A stretch of 64,000 bases of DNA from Phenylobacterium sp. Root1290 (lineage in GTDB: Bacteria > Pseudomonadota > Alphaproteobacteria > Caulobacterales > Caulobacteraceae). The notes below the pieces were generated by a model that saw only the letters and a list, made by a program, of their open reading frames with translations, was not told the DNA's origin and ran no database searches. Within the stretch, counting starts at the first letter, position 1; each line of letters begins with the position of its first letter. The stretch lies in assembly GCF_001425305.1 (NCBI RefSeq), contig NZ_LMEE01000003.1:525634-589633 (forward strand). The letters are read 5' to 3'. Both the position numbers and the translations under genes were made by a program. Below, in pieces: positions 7,784 to 16,170 of the stretch.

Positions 7784-10039
7784 TTAAGACTTGGTCTTCA
7801 AGGCGTTAAGGACTGCTTCCGGCCGGATCGGCAGGTGACGGACACGCGCGCCGCAGGCGTTGAAGATGGCGTTGCCGATCGCGGGCCCGACCACGGTGGT
7901 CGCCGGCTCGCCCAGACCCACCGGAACCTCGGCGCTCTCGACGAACTCGATGTCCAGATCGGGGGTGTCGGCCATCCTCAGCGGCGTGTAGCCGTCGAGG
8001 TTGGTGTCACGCGGGGCGCCGTTCTCGAACTCGGTGCCCTCGAACAGCGCCAGGCTCATGCCCCAGAGGGCGGCTCCCTCCATCTGCGCCATCGCGCCCT
8101 CGGGCGAGACGATGGTTCCCGCGTCCGCCACCAGGGTCAGCTTCTCGACCTTCACCGCGCCGCTGGAGGTGTCGACATTGACCCGCGCCGCGCAGGCGAC
8201 CCAGGTTGGCATGTCGCGCTCCTGTCCGAAGGTGGTGGCGATGCCAAGGCCGGTTCCCTTGGGCAGCGGCTGGCCCCAGCCGGCCTTCCTGGCCAGGCGT
8301 GAGAGCACGGCGGCCTGGCGCTTGGCGCCGCCGACGGAGTTCGGCGGGGTTCCGGCGTTGCGGCCCGCGCCGTCCAGCAGCGCCAGGCGGAAGGCCAGCG
8401 GGTCCTTGCCCACCGACTGAGCCGCTTCGTCCATGAAGCACTCGACGGCCCAATTGGTCCAACCCGGGCCTACAGAGCGCAGCCAGCCTGGCCGGAAGGC
8501 GCGGTTGGCGAGGTCGTTGGGCACGGCCCGCACGCGCTGGGCGCCGACGCTGTACCAGTGGTTGGCGCCGCTGATCGCGAAAGGATCGTACGCGACGTCG
8601 TTGGCGCCCTTGGGCATGAAGAACGGGGCCATGACCTGGGTCGGCCAGCCGGCGCAGGCCGTGTGGTCCATCGCCGCGACGCGGCCGCCCTCGCCGAACG
8701 CCATCTTCACGACCTGGACCGAGGGTGAGCGGAATGAGTCGAAGCGGCTGTCGTCGGCGCGGGTGCAGACCATCTTCACCGGCCGGCCAAGCGCCTTGGC
8801 GGCAAGGGCCGCGGGCACCGCATAGTCGCCGTTGAGCCGCCGACCGAAGCCGCCGCCCAGCAGGTAGGTCTTCAGGACGATCTTGTCCTCAGGCGCGCCA
8901 AGCGCCTTGGACAGCCACGGCAGCACCAGCGACTGCCACTGGTTGCCGGTGTGAATCTCGTAGGAGCCGTCCTTGTTGGCGATGGCCAGGGCGTTGACCG
9001 GCTCGAGCTGGAAGTGCAGGGCGCTGGCGGTAGTGTAGGTCCGCTCCAGCTTGGTCTTGGCGCCGGCGAACGCGGCGTCGACGCCGGCGTCTTCGACCAC
9101 CAGGGCGCCGGCCTTCGGGTCGGCGATCAGGGCGCTGGCGCGCTTCTGGATGTCGGCTTCGGAAACCTTGGCCGTGTCGCCCGAGGTCCACTGCACCTTG
9201 ACCAGTTCGCAGGCGGCGTCCGCGGCGACGAAGCTTTCGGCGATGACCATCACCCAGCCGGGGACGGTGTTCGACGGATCTTCCAGGGCGATGCTGCGGA
9301 TATAGCCGGGCACGGCCTTGGCGGCGCTGTCGTCGATCGAAGCGACCTTGGATTCGTTGCGCGTCGGCGGAATTTTCGGCCGGGCGTAGACCATCCCGTC
9401 GACCTTGGCGTCGATGCCGAACTTGCCCGATCCATCGACCTTTTCGCCAATGTCGAGCTGGGCCGACGGCTTGCCGACCAGGCGGCGGTCGGCGGCCTTC
9501 TTGATGGGCATCTTGCCGAGCTCGTCGGCGGTGAAGCTGCGCTTGAGGTCGCCGCGGGCGACGATGTCGCCGTAGCCGATGGATTTGCCGCCGCCGCTGA
9601 CGACGCTGTTGGCCGCCGTGCAGGCCTTGGGATCGACGCCGAGCAGCTTGGCGCCTTCCTCGATCAGCACGATGCGGCCGGCGGCGCCCGCCTGGCTCAT
9701 CAGCGGATAGCTCTGCCAGACCGACCAACTGCCGCCGGTGACCATCAGGCCCCACTTGGCGGCGGAGTCGACGTGGTTGATGCGGACCTTGGACCAGTCG
9801 GCCTCGAGTTCGTCGGCGACGATCCGGGCGATGGCGGTGCCGACATGCTGGCCCATTTCAGCGCGGATCACGTTGACCGTGACGATCCCGTCGCGGCCGA
9901 TCGAGTACCAGATGGTCGGCTCGAAATCGCCGGCCGCGGCTGTCGCGTCATCGGGCGTCACGGCGAAGGTCATGATGGCGCCGGCGGCGGCGATCGAGGC
10001 CAGGAAGCCGCGGCGCGAGAGAGGGGCGAGCGCGTTCAT
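7784..10039 (-). CDS. iorB: Molybdopterin-binding large subunit of an isoquinoline 1-oxidoreductase / aldehyde oxidase type enzyme
   Basis: 751 residues from the ATG at 10039, which overlaps the small-subunit stop in an ATGA. The N-terminus [18 protein letters not shown] is a twin-arginine export signal, so the folded, cofactor-loaded enzyme probably acts in the periplasm. Family features are the repeated large-subunit modules, the [25 protein letters not shown] segment near the molybdenum site, and the near-C-terminal GLGEPATTV that supplies the catalytic glutamate. It hydroxylates aldehydes or N-heterocycles, passing electrons to the 2Fe-2S subunit. The exact substrate is unknown; nicotinate, isoquinoline or an aldehyde are all possible. 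Confidence 0.88.
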   Translation of the reverse strand: MNALAPLSRRGFLASIAAAGAIMTFAVTPDDATAAAGDFEPTIWYSIGRDGIVTVNVIRAEMGQHVGTAIARIVADELEADWSKVRINHVDSAAKWGLMVTGGSWSVWQSYPLMSQAGAAGRIVLIEEGAKLLGVDPKACTAANSVVSGGGKSIGYGDIVARGDLKRSFTADELGKMPIKKAADRRLVGKPSAQLDIGEKVDGSGKFGIDAKVDGMVYARPKIPPTRNESKVASIDDSAAKAVPGYIRSIALEDPSNTVPGWVMVIAESFVAADAACELVKVQWTSGDTAKVSEADIQKRASALIADPKAGALVVEDAGVDAAFAGAKTKLERTYTTASALHFQLEPVNALAIANKDGSYEIHTGNQWQSLVLPWLSKALGAPEDKIVLKTYLLGGGFGRRLNGDYAVPAALAAKALGRPVKMVCTRADDSRFDSFRSPSVQVVKMAFGEGGRVAAMDHTACAGWPTQVMAPFFMPKGANDVAYDPFAISGANHWYSVGAQRVRAVPNDLANRAFRPGWLRSVGPGWTNWAVECFMDEAAQSVGKDPLAFRLALLDGAGRNAGTPPNSVGGAKRQAAVLSRLARKAGWGQPLPKGTGLGIATTFGQERDMPTWVACAARVNVDTSSGAVKVEKLTLVADAGTIVSPEGAMAQMEGAALWGMSLALFEGTEFENGAPRDTNLDGYTPLRMADTPDLDIEFVESAEVPVGLGEPATTVVGPAIGNAIFNACGARVRHLPIRPEAVLNALKTKS

Positions 10040-10506
10040 GCCTTGGCTCCCTGTATCCGGGCGGCGGCGAGCTTGATGGCCTTCCTGATCCGCACATAGG
10101 ACATGCAACGGCAGAGGTTGCCGTTCATGGCGTCGTCGATCTGGGCGTCGGTCGGATTGGGCGTCGACTTCAGCAGCGCGGCGGCGGACATGATCTGGCC
10201 CGACTGGCAGTAGCCGCACTGCGGGGCCTGGGCCTCGATCCAGGCGGTCTGCAGCGGATGGGCGCCGTTCGGGGCCAGGCCCTCGATGGTGGTGATGGCG
10301 TGGCCGGCGATGGAGCTGACCGGCGTGACGCACGAGCGCACGGGCTCGCCGTCGAGATGCACGGTGCAGGCGCCGCAGCCGCCGATGCCGCAGCCGAACT
10401 TGGTGCCGGTCAGGCCGATTTCGTCGCGTATGGCCCAAAGAAGCGGGGAGTCGTCCGGGCCCTGAACCGTGACCTCGCGGCCATTCAGCTTGAACGTTGT
10501 CGCCAT
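10036..10506 (-). CDS. iorA: 2Fe-2S iron-sulfur small subunit of the molybdenum hydroxylase
   Basis: 156 residues, the normal length for the small subunit of two-subunit (IorAB/NdhS-like) hydroxylases. The plant-type ferredoxin cluster is bound by [15 protein letters not shown] plus an earlier strand, and the second cluster by [10 protein letters not shown] and NLCRCMSY. It carries electrons from the molybdenum centre of the partner subunit to an external acceptor. It has no export signal and would follow its Tat-tagged partner. No separate FAD subunit is encoded nearby, which is normal for this subtype. Confidence 0.93.
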   Translation of the reverse strand: MATTFKLNGREVTVQGPDDSPLLWAIRDEIGLTGTKFGCGIGGCGACTVHLDGEPVRSCVTPVSSIAGHAITTIEGLAPNGAHPLQTAWIEAQAPQCGYCQSGQIMSAAALLKSTPNPTDAQIDDAMNGNLCRCMSYVRIRKAIKLAAARIQGAKA

Positions 10507-10585
10507 GCAGCCCTAAGCCTCCATGCGTCCCCCGACAGCGGTACGGGACGCCAAGCTCAGCCGGGGCGCAACCCCTTTTTTGCGG

Positions 10586-11320
10586 TCAGGAATTCCACAG
10601 ATCCGGCTCGGCGATCATGGCGTCGACCAGCTCCATGACCCGCTCGCGCGGGATGCAGCGGCCGAGGCGTTCGGCTTCGTAGGTGGCGACGTAGATGCCT
10701 ATCCACTGCATCATCGTGCGATCGCCGCGTTCGGCCCGCAGCGCCACCGGCCCGCCGGAGCAGCCGGCCCCGCCGATACCATCGATGTGGAAGGCGTAGG
10801 GATTGAGCCGGTAGTCTGAGGCCAGGGTGAAGCCGCGGGCGATCGGGGCGCTGCGCAGGATCGCCGCGCCTCCAGGGAAGCCGTAGATCATGCCCGCCGA
10901 GCCGGTGGTCAGCGGCAGGCCCTGGGGCAGCACCTCATAGTCGCCGAAACGGCCGGTCCAGTTGATCGCCTGGGGCTGGCCCCGCAGCCGGACGGGCACG
11001 CCGGCCACATCGAGCGAGGCGTTGTCCGGGTCCTGGTGCCATCGAAAGCGTGGCGCCTGGCCGTCATAGAGCGGCACGCTGATCCCCAGCGCCTCGCAAT
11101 CGAGGTCGTGGCCGTAGGTGTCGGCCCAGGTCGCCTCAGTCCCGCGGTTCTTGAAGTAGAATGTGTTCGGCCTCAGCAGGCAGTGCAGGGCGGTCAGCAC
11201 GATGTAGCGGTCGGCGTCGACGTGGAAGAGGAAGCCCGAGAACACCTGATGCGGCTCGCCATTCTTGAGGCGGGTGGCGAACCGCGGGCTGGCCTGGGCG
11301 AAGGGATCGATGAGGTCCAT
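10586..11320 (-). CDS. Trypsin-like serine protease without signal peptide
   Basis: 244 residues. A chymotrypsin-fold triad can be assigned: His46 in VLTALHCLL, Asp104 in NASLDVAGVPV and Ser188 in GAGCSGGPV. No signal peptide or membrane segment is seen, so it probably works in the cytosol, unlike HtrA proteases, and it has no PDZ domain. It is divergently transcribed from the radical SAM - UdgX operon, and the only intergenic space (11321-11404) holds a LexA-like box. That arrangement could make the protease damage-inducible. Homologues are normally annotated only as trypsin-like peptidases, so its target is unknown. Confidence 0.82.
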   Translation of the reverse strand: MDLIDPFAQASPRFATRLKNGEPHQVFSGFLFHVDADRYIVLTALHCLLRPNTFYFKNRGTEATWADTYGHDLDCEALGISVPLYDGQAPRFRWHQDPDNASLDVAGVPVRLRGQPQAINWTGRFGDYEVLPQGLPLTTGSAGMIYGFPGGAAILRSAPIARGFTLASDYRLNPYAFHIDGIGGAGCSGGPVALRAERGDRTMMQWIGIYVATYEAERLGRCIPRERVMELVDAMIAEPDLWNS

Positions 11321-11375
11321 GGCGAAAGGCTAGGCCGCATCGGGCGGCCGCGTCGAGACGTCGCCCCACTCGACA

Positions 11376-11390
11376 GAACAAAATGAGAAC
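11376..11390. promoter_or_regulatory. LexA-type SOS box (GAAC-N7-GAAC)
   Basis: GAAC at 11376-11379 and GAAC at 11387-11390 are separated by exactly seven bases. This is the reverse complement of GTTC-N7-GTTC, the LexA operator of alphaproteobacteria. It ends 14 bases before the ATG of the radical SAM gene and lies 55 bases before the divergent protease start, so LexA bound here could block one or both promoters. Confidence 0.75.
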
Positions 11391-11404
11391 ATTAGAGTGC
11401 GCGG

Positions 11405-12619
11405 ATGGCCGTCCTCAGCCTCAAGCGCAAGCTTTCGATCCTGTCCGACGCGGCGAAGTACGACGCGTCCTGCGCCTCGTCGGGATCGTCGCGGCGGGAC
11501 TCGGTGGGCGGATCGGGCGTCGGTTCGACCGAGGGCATGGGGATCTGCCACGCCTATGCGCCGGACGGGCGATGCATCAGTCTGCTGAAGATCCTGCTGA
11601 CCAACTTCTGCGTCTATGACTGCGCCTATTGCGTCAATAGGGTCAGCTCGAATACGCCGCGGGCGCGGTTCGCGGTCGAGGAGGTCGTCGATCTGACCCT
11701 CGGCTTCTACAAGCGCAACTACATCGAGGGCCTGTTCCTCTCGTCCGGGATCATCCGGAGCGCCGACTACACGATGGAAGAGATGGTCCGCGTGGCGCGC
11801 ACGTTGCGCGAGGTCCACGACTTTCGCGGCTACATCCACCTGAAGCTCATTCCCGAGGCGTCGGCGGGGCTGGTCAACGATGCGGCGCTGTATGCCGACC
11901 GGCTGTCGATCAACATCGAGCTGCCGCGCGACGAGAGCATCGCCTCGCTGGCGCCGGAAAAGGACGCGCGCCAGATCCGCAAGGCGATGGGCGCGGTGCG
12001 GCTGGGCATCGAGGAGGCGTCGGAGCCGGCGCGGGTCGCCGCGCCGCCGAAGTATGCGCCGGCAGGGCAATCCACGCAGATGATCGTCGGCGCGGACGGC
12101 GCCCTCGACGGCGAGATCCTGTCGCGCAGCGCCGCGCTCTACGGCGCCTATGGCCTGCGCCGGGTCTACTATTCCGCTTACAGCCCGATCCCCGACACCA
12201 CCTCGCGGTTGCCACCGGCGCGGCCGCCGCTGGCGCGCGAGCACCGGCTCTACCAGGCCGACTGGCTGATGCGGTTCTACGGCTTCGAGGCCGGGGAGAT
12301 CGCCGCCAGCGGCGAGAATCTCGACCTGGAAGTCGATCCCAAGCACGCCTGGGCGCTGCGCCATCGCGAGGCGTTCCCCGTGGACCTCAACCTGGCCGAT
12401 CGCGAGCAGATGCTGCGGGTCCCGGGACTGGGCGTCGCCGCCGTGGACCGTCTGATCGCCCTGCGCCGGCAAAAGCGCCTGCGGCTGGAGGACGTGCGGC
12501 GGCTGAGCCGGGGGCTGAAGACCTCAAAGGCCTATATCGTGGTCGACGACTGGCGACCGACCCGGCTGTCGGATCAGGCCGATCTGCGTCCGCCGCCGCA
12601 GCAGCTAAGCCTGTTCTGA
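11405..12619 (+). CDS. Putative DNA modification/repair radical SAM protein (UdgX-linked family)
   Basis: 404 residues. Cys69, Cys73 and Cys76 form the CxxxCxxC radical SAM motif in CVYDCAYC, which holds a 4Fe-4S cluster that cleaves S-adenosylmethionine. The C-terminal quarter contains a helix-hairpin-helix DNA-binding unit, LRVPGLGVAAVDRLIALRR, followed by a second such pattern. This matches the family called putative DNA modification/repair radical SAM protein, which is nearly always encoded next to a UdgX-like gene. Its chemistry has not been established as far as I know. Its TGA overlaps the ATG of udgX, and a LexA-like box lies 14 bases upstream of its start, implying SOS induction of the pair. 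Confidence 0.92.
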   Translation: MAVLSLKRKLSILSDAAKYDASCASSGSSRRDSVGGSGVGSTEGMGICHAYAPDGRCISLLKILLTNFCVYDCAYCVNRVSSNTPRARFAVEEVVDLTLGFYKRNYIEGLFLSSGIIRSADYTMEEMVRVARTLREVHDFRGYIHLKLIPEASAGLVNDAALYADRLSINIELPRDESIASLAPEKDARQIRKAMGAVRLGIEEASEPARVAAPPKYAPAGQSTQMIVGADGALDGEILSRSAALYGAYGLRRVYYSAYSPIPDTTSRLPPARPPLAREHRLYQADWLMRFYGFEAGEIAASGENLDLEVDPKHAWALRHREAFPVDLNLADREQMLRVPGLGVAAVDRLIALRRQKRLRLEDVRRLSRGLKTSKAYIVVDDWRPTRLSDQADLRPPPQQLSLF

Positions 12620-14049
12620 TGCGGGTGGTGCGGCTCGCCTCCGAGATCGACTTTGCCGGGTGGCGGCTCGCCGCGCGGGCCTTGCGCTCGCTTCAGGCGG
12701 CGCCGGACGACGTCATCTGGACCGTGGACGGCGAGGGCGACCTGTTCGGAGACGAGGCGACGCCGCCTCAGGCCGGTCCGCCGGCGTTCACGGTGCCCAA
12801 GGGGTTCCTCGATCTTGCCCAGGAGGTGGCGCTGCATCGCTCGGGCGAGCGGTTCACTTTGCTTTACCGGCTGCTCTGGCGGCTTGGGCGGCAGCCCGAA
12901 CTGCTGGGCCTGGCCTCAGATCCCGACGTCGCCCGCGCTCGCGATATGGCCAAGGCGGTGTCGCGCGCATCGCACAAGATGAAGGCCTTCGTCCGCTTCC
13001 GGCTGGTCGAGGATGCGGCCGAGGAGACCTATGTCGCCTGGTTCGAGCCCGCGCACCGGGTGACCGAGGCGACGGCGCCGTTCTTCCAGCGGCGTTTCAC
13101 CAACATGTGCTGGTCGATCCTGACGCCGGACGTCTGCGCCCACTGGGACCGGGAGAAGCTCACCTTCTCGTCCGGCGCCGATCCGGCCGACGCGCCGGGC
13201 GAGGATGCGCTGGAGGAGTATTGGCGCACCTATTACGCCTCGATCTTCAATCCGGCGCGGCTGAAGACGGCGGCGATGCAGCGCGAGATGCCCAAGCGCT
13301 ACTGGCGGAACCTGCCGGAGGCGCGGCTCATTCCCGAACTGGTCGCCACAGCGGAGGCGCGCGCCGAGGAGATGGTCCGCCAGCAACCTTCCGAACCCAC
13401 GCGGCGCGTCGTGCGCCAGGCCCAGCGGCTGTCGCGGGACGGCTCGTTCGAGGAGGGCGCGCCGGCGACCTTGGAAGAGGTGACCGCCGGCGCCGACTTT
13501 TGCCGCCGCTGCGAGCTCTGGCGCGATGCGACCCAGGCTGTCGCGGGCGACGGGCCGGGCAGGGCGAGGCTCATGCTGGTGGGCGAACAACCGGGCGATC
13601 AGGAGGATTTGGCCGGCAAGCCGTTCGTGGGGCCGGCGGGGCGGGTGCTGGACGAGGCGCTTGAGGCCGCCGGGGCGCCGCGCGCCCAGATCTACGTCAC
13701 CAACGCCGTGAAGCACTTCCGGCACGAGTTGCACGGCAAGCGCCGGATTCACAAGACCCCGACGGCAGGGCATGTGTCGGCCTGTCGCTGGTGGCTGGAC
13801 GCTGAGCGGCGGATCGTCCAGCCGCGGGTGATCGTGGCGCTGGGTGCGACCGCCGCGCTGGGCGTGTTCGGCAAGGCGATGGCGGTCGGCCAGTCGCGCG
13901 GCCAGGCGCTGCAGTTGCCGGACCAGGCGCAGGGCGTGGTGACCTATCACCCGTCGTTTCTGCTGCGCATGCCGGACGCCCAGGCCAAGTCCGAGGTGTA
14001 CGCGGCCTTCGTCGAGGATCTGAAGTTCGCCTGGAAGCTGGCGAGCTAG
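12619..14049 (+). CDS. udgX: UdgX-family uracil-DNA glycosylase/binding protein fused to a DUF4130-like N-terminal domain
   Basis: 476 residues in two parts. Residues 1 to about 240 match the DUF4130-like domain found with the radical SAM partner. Residues about 280-476 are a family-4-like uracil-DNA glycosylase with two 4Fe-4S cysteine ligands in CRRCELW, the motif GEQPGDQED (322-330), and a late HPSF. The insert KRRIH (374-378) is the UdgX signature: the histidine, His378 here and His109 in Mycobacterium smegmatis UdgX, forms a covalent bond with the abasic sugar after uracil removal. The protein thus probably tags uracil sites permanently. It is translationally coupled to the radical SAM gene (TGATG). 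Confidence 0.93.
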   Translation: MRVVRLASEIDFAGWRLAARALRSLQAAPDDVIWTVDGEGDLFGDEATPPQAGPPAFTVPKGFLDLAQEVALHRSGERFTLLYRLLWRLGRQPELLGLASDPDVARARDMAKAVSRASHKMKAFVRFRLVEDAAEETYVAWFEPAHRVTEATAPFFQRRFTNMCWSILTPDVCAHWDREKLTFSSGADPADAPGEDALEEYWRTYYASIFNPARLKTAAMQREMPKRYWRNLPEARLIPELVATAEARAEEMVRQQPSEPTRRVVRQAQRLSRDGSFEEGAPATLEEVTAGADFCRRCELWRDATQAVAGDGPGRARLMLVGEQPGDQEDLAGKPFVGPAGRVLDEALEAAGAPRAQIYVTNAVKHFRHELHGKRRIHKTPTAGHVSACRWWLDAERRIVQPRVIVALGATAALGVFGKAMAVGQSRGQALQLPDQAQGVVTYHPSFLLRMPDAQAKSEVYAAFVEDLKFAWKLAS

Positions 14050-14714
14050 GCCGTGAAGCCGGCCTCGGCGAAGTCGAGCATCCGGGTCAACAGGGCCGCG
14101 GTGTCGCTCTCGCGCGTTGCGCCGTCCGACAGCACGTGCAGGCGGTCGAACTCGGCGAAGCGGTTGTTGTGCACCATGCCCAGGCAGAAGTGCAGCCGCC
14201 AGTAGACGGTGTCGCGCGGCAGGTCGGGCCGGGCCTTGATCAGCGCATCGGCGAAGCGGGCGAGGTGGCTGACGTCCTTGGCCAGCGCTTCGCGCATCTC
14301 CTCGTTCCCCTCGCTGCGCGAGCGGATGATGAACTGGATGGAGATGCGGCGGTCGTTCTCGGGCGAGCCCCAGCGCAGCGGCGGCGCGAACAGCGCCTCC
14401 AGGATCTCGCGCACGGGCGGACTGCCCTGGTGGCGGTCGTTCGCCTCGTGCAGCATCCGGGCGCGCTCGCGGTTCAGCTCCGCCGTCCGGCGACGGAAGA
14501 TCTCGAACAGCAGGGCGTCCTTGGAGCCGAAGTGATAGTTCACCGAGGCGAGGTTCACCCCCGCGTCAGAGGTGATGTCGCGGACCGAGACGTTCTGGAA
14601 GCCGTGCAGGGCGAACAAGCGCTCCGCAGAGCAGAACACGGCGGCCTTGGTGGCGGCTTCGTTGGTCTCTTCGGTTTCGTTGGCCTGAGCCGGGTCCACG
14701 GGCGAATCTCTCAT
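14046..14714 (-). CDS. TetR/AcrR-family transcriptional regulator
   Basis: 222 residues. The N-terminal helix-turn-helix (about residues 24-70) reads ...CSAERLFALHGFQNVSVRDI then GVNLASVNYHFGSKDALLFEIF, a standard TetR DNA-binding domain. The C-terminal part is a helical ligand-binding domain of the CerR/DUF1956-like type with no identifiable ligand. It ends in a four-base stop-to-stop overlap with udgX and lies 45 bases upstream of the VWA gene on the same strand. Its target is not evident; it may regulate itself or a distant operon. Confidence 0.9.
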   Translation of the reverse strand: MRDSPVDPAQANETEETNEAATKAAVFCSAERLFALHGFQNVSVRDITSDAGVNLASVNYHFGSKDALLFEIFRRRTAELNRERARMLHEANDRHQGSPPVREILEALFAPPLRWGSPENDRRISIQFIIRSRSEGNEEMREALAKDVSHLARFADALIKARPDLPRDTVYWRLHFCLGMVHNNRFAEFDRLHVLSDGATRESDTAALLTRMLDFAEAGFTA

Positions 14715-14759
14715 ACGACACGCGAGCTTAGCAGGTAGCTTGCAAACCGCGATGCGACG

Positions 14760-15935
14760 CTAGCGCGCGAGCTCCCGCATCGCCTTGTCGAGACCCTCGA
14801 TGGTCAAAGGGAACATGCGGTCGTTGACCAGTTGCTTCATCACCTCGATCGACGGGGTGTAGTCCCAGTGCCGCTCGGCGGTGGGGTTCAGCCACACGAC
14901 GTGCTCATAGATCTGGGCCACGCGATCCATCCAGATCGCGCCGGCTTCTTCGTTCCAGTGCTCGACCGAACCGCCCGGATAGGTGATTTCGTACGGGCTC
15001 ATGGTCGCGTCGCCGACGAACAGCACCTTGTAGTCGCTGGAGTACTTGTGGAGGATGTCCCAAGTGTTCAGCTTCTCGGTATGGCGACGGCGATTGTCCT
15101 TCCACACGCTCTCGTAGAGGCAGTTGTGGAAGTAGTAGAATTCCATGTTCTTGAATTCTGACCGCGCGGCCGAGAACAGCTCCTCGCAGACCTTGATGTG
15201 GCTGTCCATCGAGCCGCCGATGTCGAAGAAGATCAGCACGCTGATCTTGTTGCGGCGCTCGGGGCGCATGTGGATGTCCAGGTAGCCCTTCTCGGCGGTG
15301 CCGCGGATGGTGCCCTGCATGTCCAGTTCGTCGGCGGCGCCGTCGCGGACCCACTTGCGCAGCCGGCGCAGGGCGACCTTGATGTTGCGGGTGCCGAGCT
15401 CGACGGCGTCGTCGAGGTTCTTGTACTCGCGCTTGTCCCAGACCTTCACGGCCTTGCCGTGCCGGCCCTTGTCCTGGCCGATGCGCACGCCCTCGGGGTG
15501 GTAGCCGTTGGCGCCGAAGGGCGAGGTGCCGCCAGTGCCGATCGCCTTGTTGCCGCCCTCGTGGCGTTCCTTCTGTTCCTTCAGCCGCTCGGCCAGGGCT
15601 TCCATGAGCTTGTCGAAACCGCCCATGGCCTCGATCTGGGCCTTTTCCTCTTCAGTGAGGAATTTCTCGGAGATCTTGCGCAGCCATTCGGCCGGGATGT
15701 CCGCCGTGCCGGCGCCCTCGATCTTCTCCAGGCCCTTGAACACGTGGGAGAAGACCTGGTCGAACTTGTCGAGGTTCTTCTCGTCCTTCACCAGCGCCGA
15801 ACGCGACAGGTAGTAGAAGTCGTCGACCGAGCGCTCGATGACCACCTTGTCGAGCGCCTCCATGAGCATGAGGTACTCTTTCAGAGTCACCGGCACCTTG
15901 GCTTCGCGCAGCTCGGTGAAAAAGCGCATGAACAT
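14760..15935 (-). CDS. VWA-domain CoxE-like protein
   Basis: 391 residues. The opening MFMRFFTELREAKVPVTLKEYL and the central ALRRLRKWVRDGAADELD are characteristic of CoxE-like/VWA proteins, and the C-terminal half carries a von Willebrand A fold. Its metal site reads FFDIGGSMD, a D-x-G-x-S variant of the usual D-x-S-x-S MIDAS motif, so metal binding may be altered. Such proteins normally pair with a MoxR-type AAA+ ATPase to insert metals or remodel enzymes, but no MoxR gene is in this window. The 235 bases upstream contain no recognised gene. Confidence 0.85.
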   Translation of the reverse strand: MFMRFFTELREAKVPVTLKEYLMLMEALDKVVIERSVDDFYYLSRSALVKDEKNLDKFDQVFSHVFKGLEKIEGAGTADIPAEWLRKISEKFLTEEEKAQIEAMGGFDKLMEALAERLKEQKERHEGGNKAIGTGGTSPFGANGYHPEGVRIGQDKGRHGKAVKVWDKREYKNLDDAVELGTRNIKVALRRLRKWVRDGAADELDMQGTIRGTAEKGYLDIHMRPERRNKISVLIFFDIGGSMDSHIKVCEELFSAARSEFKNMEFYYFHNCLYESVWKDNRRRHTEKLNTWDILHKYSSDYKVLFVGDATMSPYEITYPGGSVEHWNEEAGAIWMDRVAQIYEHVVWLNPTAERHWDYTPSIEVMKQLVNDRMFPLTIEGLDKAMRELAR

Positions 15936-16133
15936 GGGGCAGGCTTCCCGCTGGGAGACGAACAGACGTTTGACTTCGAAAGATGGAGCCGCCGACCGCT
16001 GTTGTCCAGCGCGCCCTTGCGTCCCATCGGCATGGGCGACCCTTTCTAGGGTTTCTACCTAGGATGCGGAGCCCCGATTGCACCCCTAACATTCGGTCGC
16101 GCGCCTTGAAGGCGTGAAGGCGGCGTACTACAG

Positions 16134-16154
16134 TTTTAACTTAACAAGTTAAAA
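16134..16154. promoter_or_regulatory. Perfect 9-bp inverted repeat before the ABC ATPase gene
   Basis: Arms TTTTAACTT (16134-16142) and AAGTTAAAA (16146-16154) are exact reverse complements around AAC. The AT-rich site stands out from its GC-rich setting and ends 16 bases before the first possible start of the ABC ATPase gene. It is probably a regulator-binding site overlapping the promoter; the regulator is unknown. Confidence 0.5.
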
Positions 16155-16170
16155 TGAGTGGCGGACGAAC

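Noticed and set aside
5344-7809. 821-codon plus-strand open frame opposite the TonB receptor
   Set aside because: Antisense of a conserved receptor; the predicted protein is rich in valine, glycine and arginine with no domain.
10563-10581. GGGG-CGCAA-CCCC followed by six T on the plus strand, like an intrinsic terminator
   Set aside because: The stem is only four pairs and no plus-strand gene ends before it; both flanking genes run on the minus strand.
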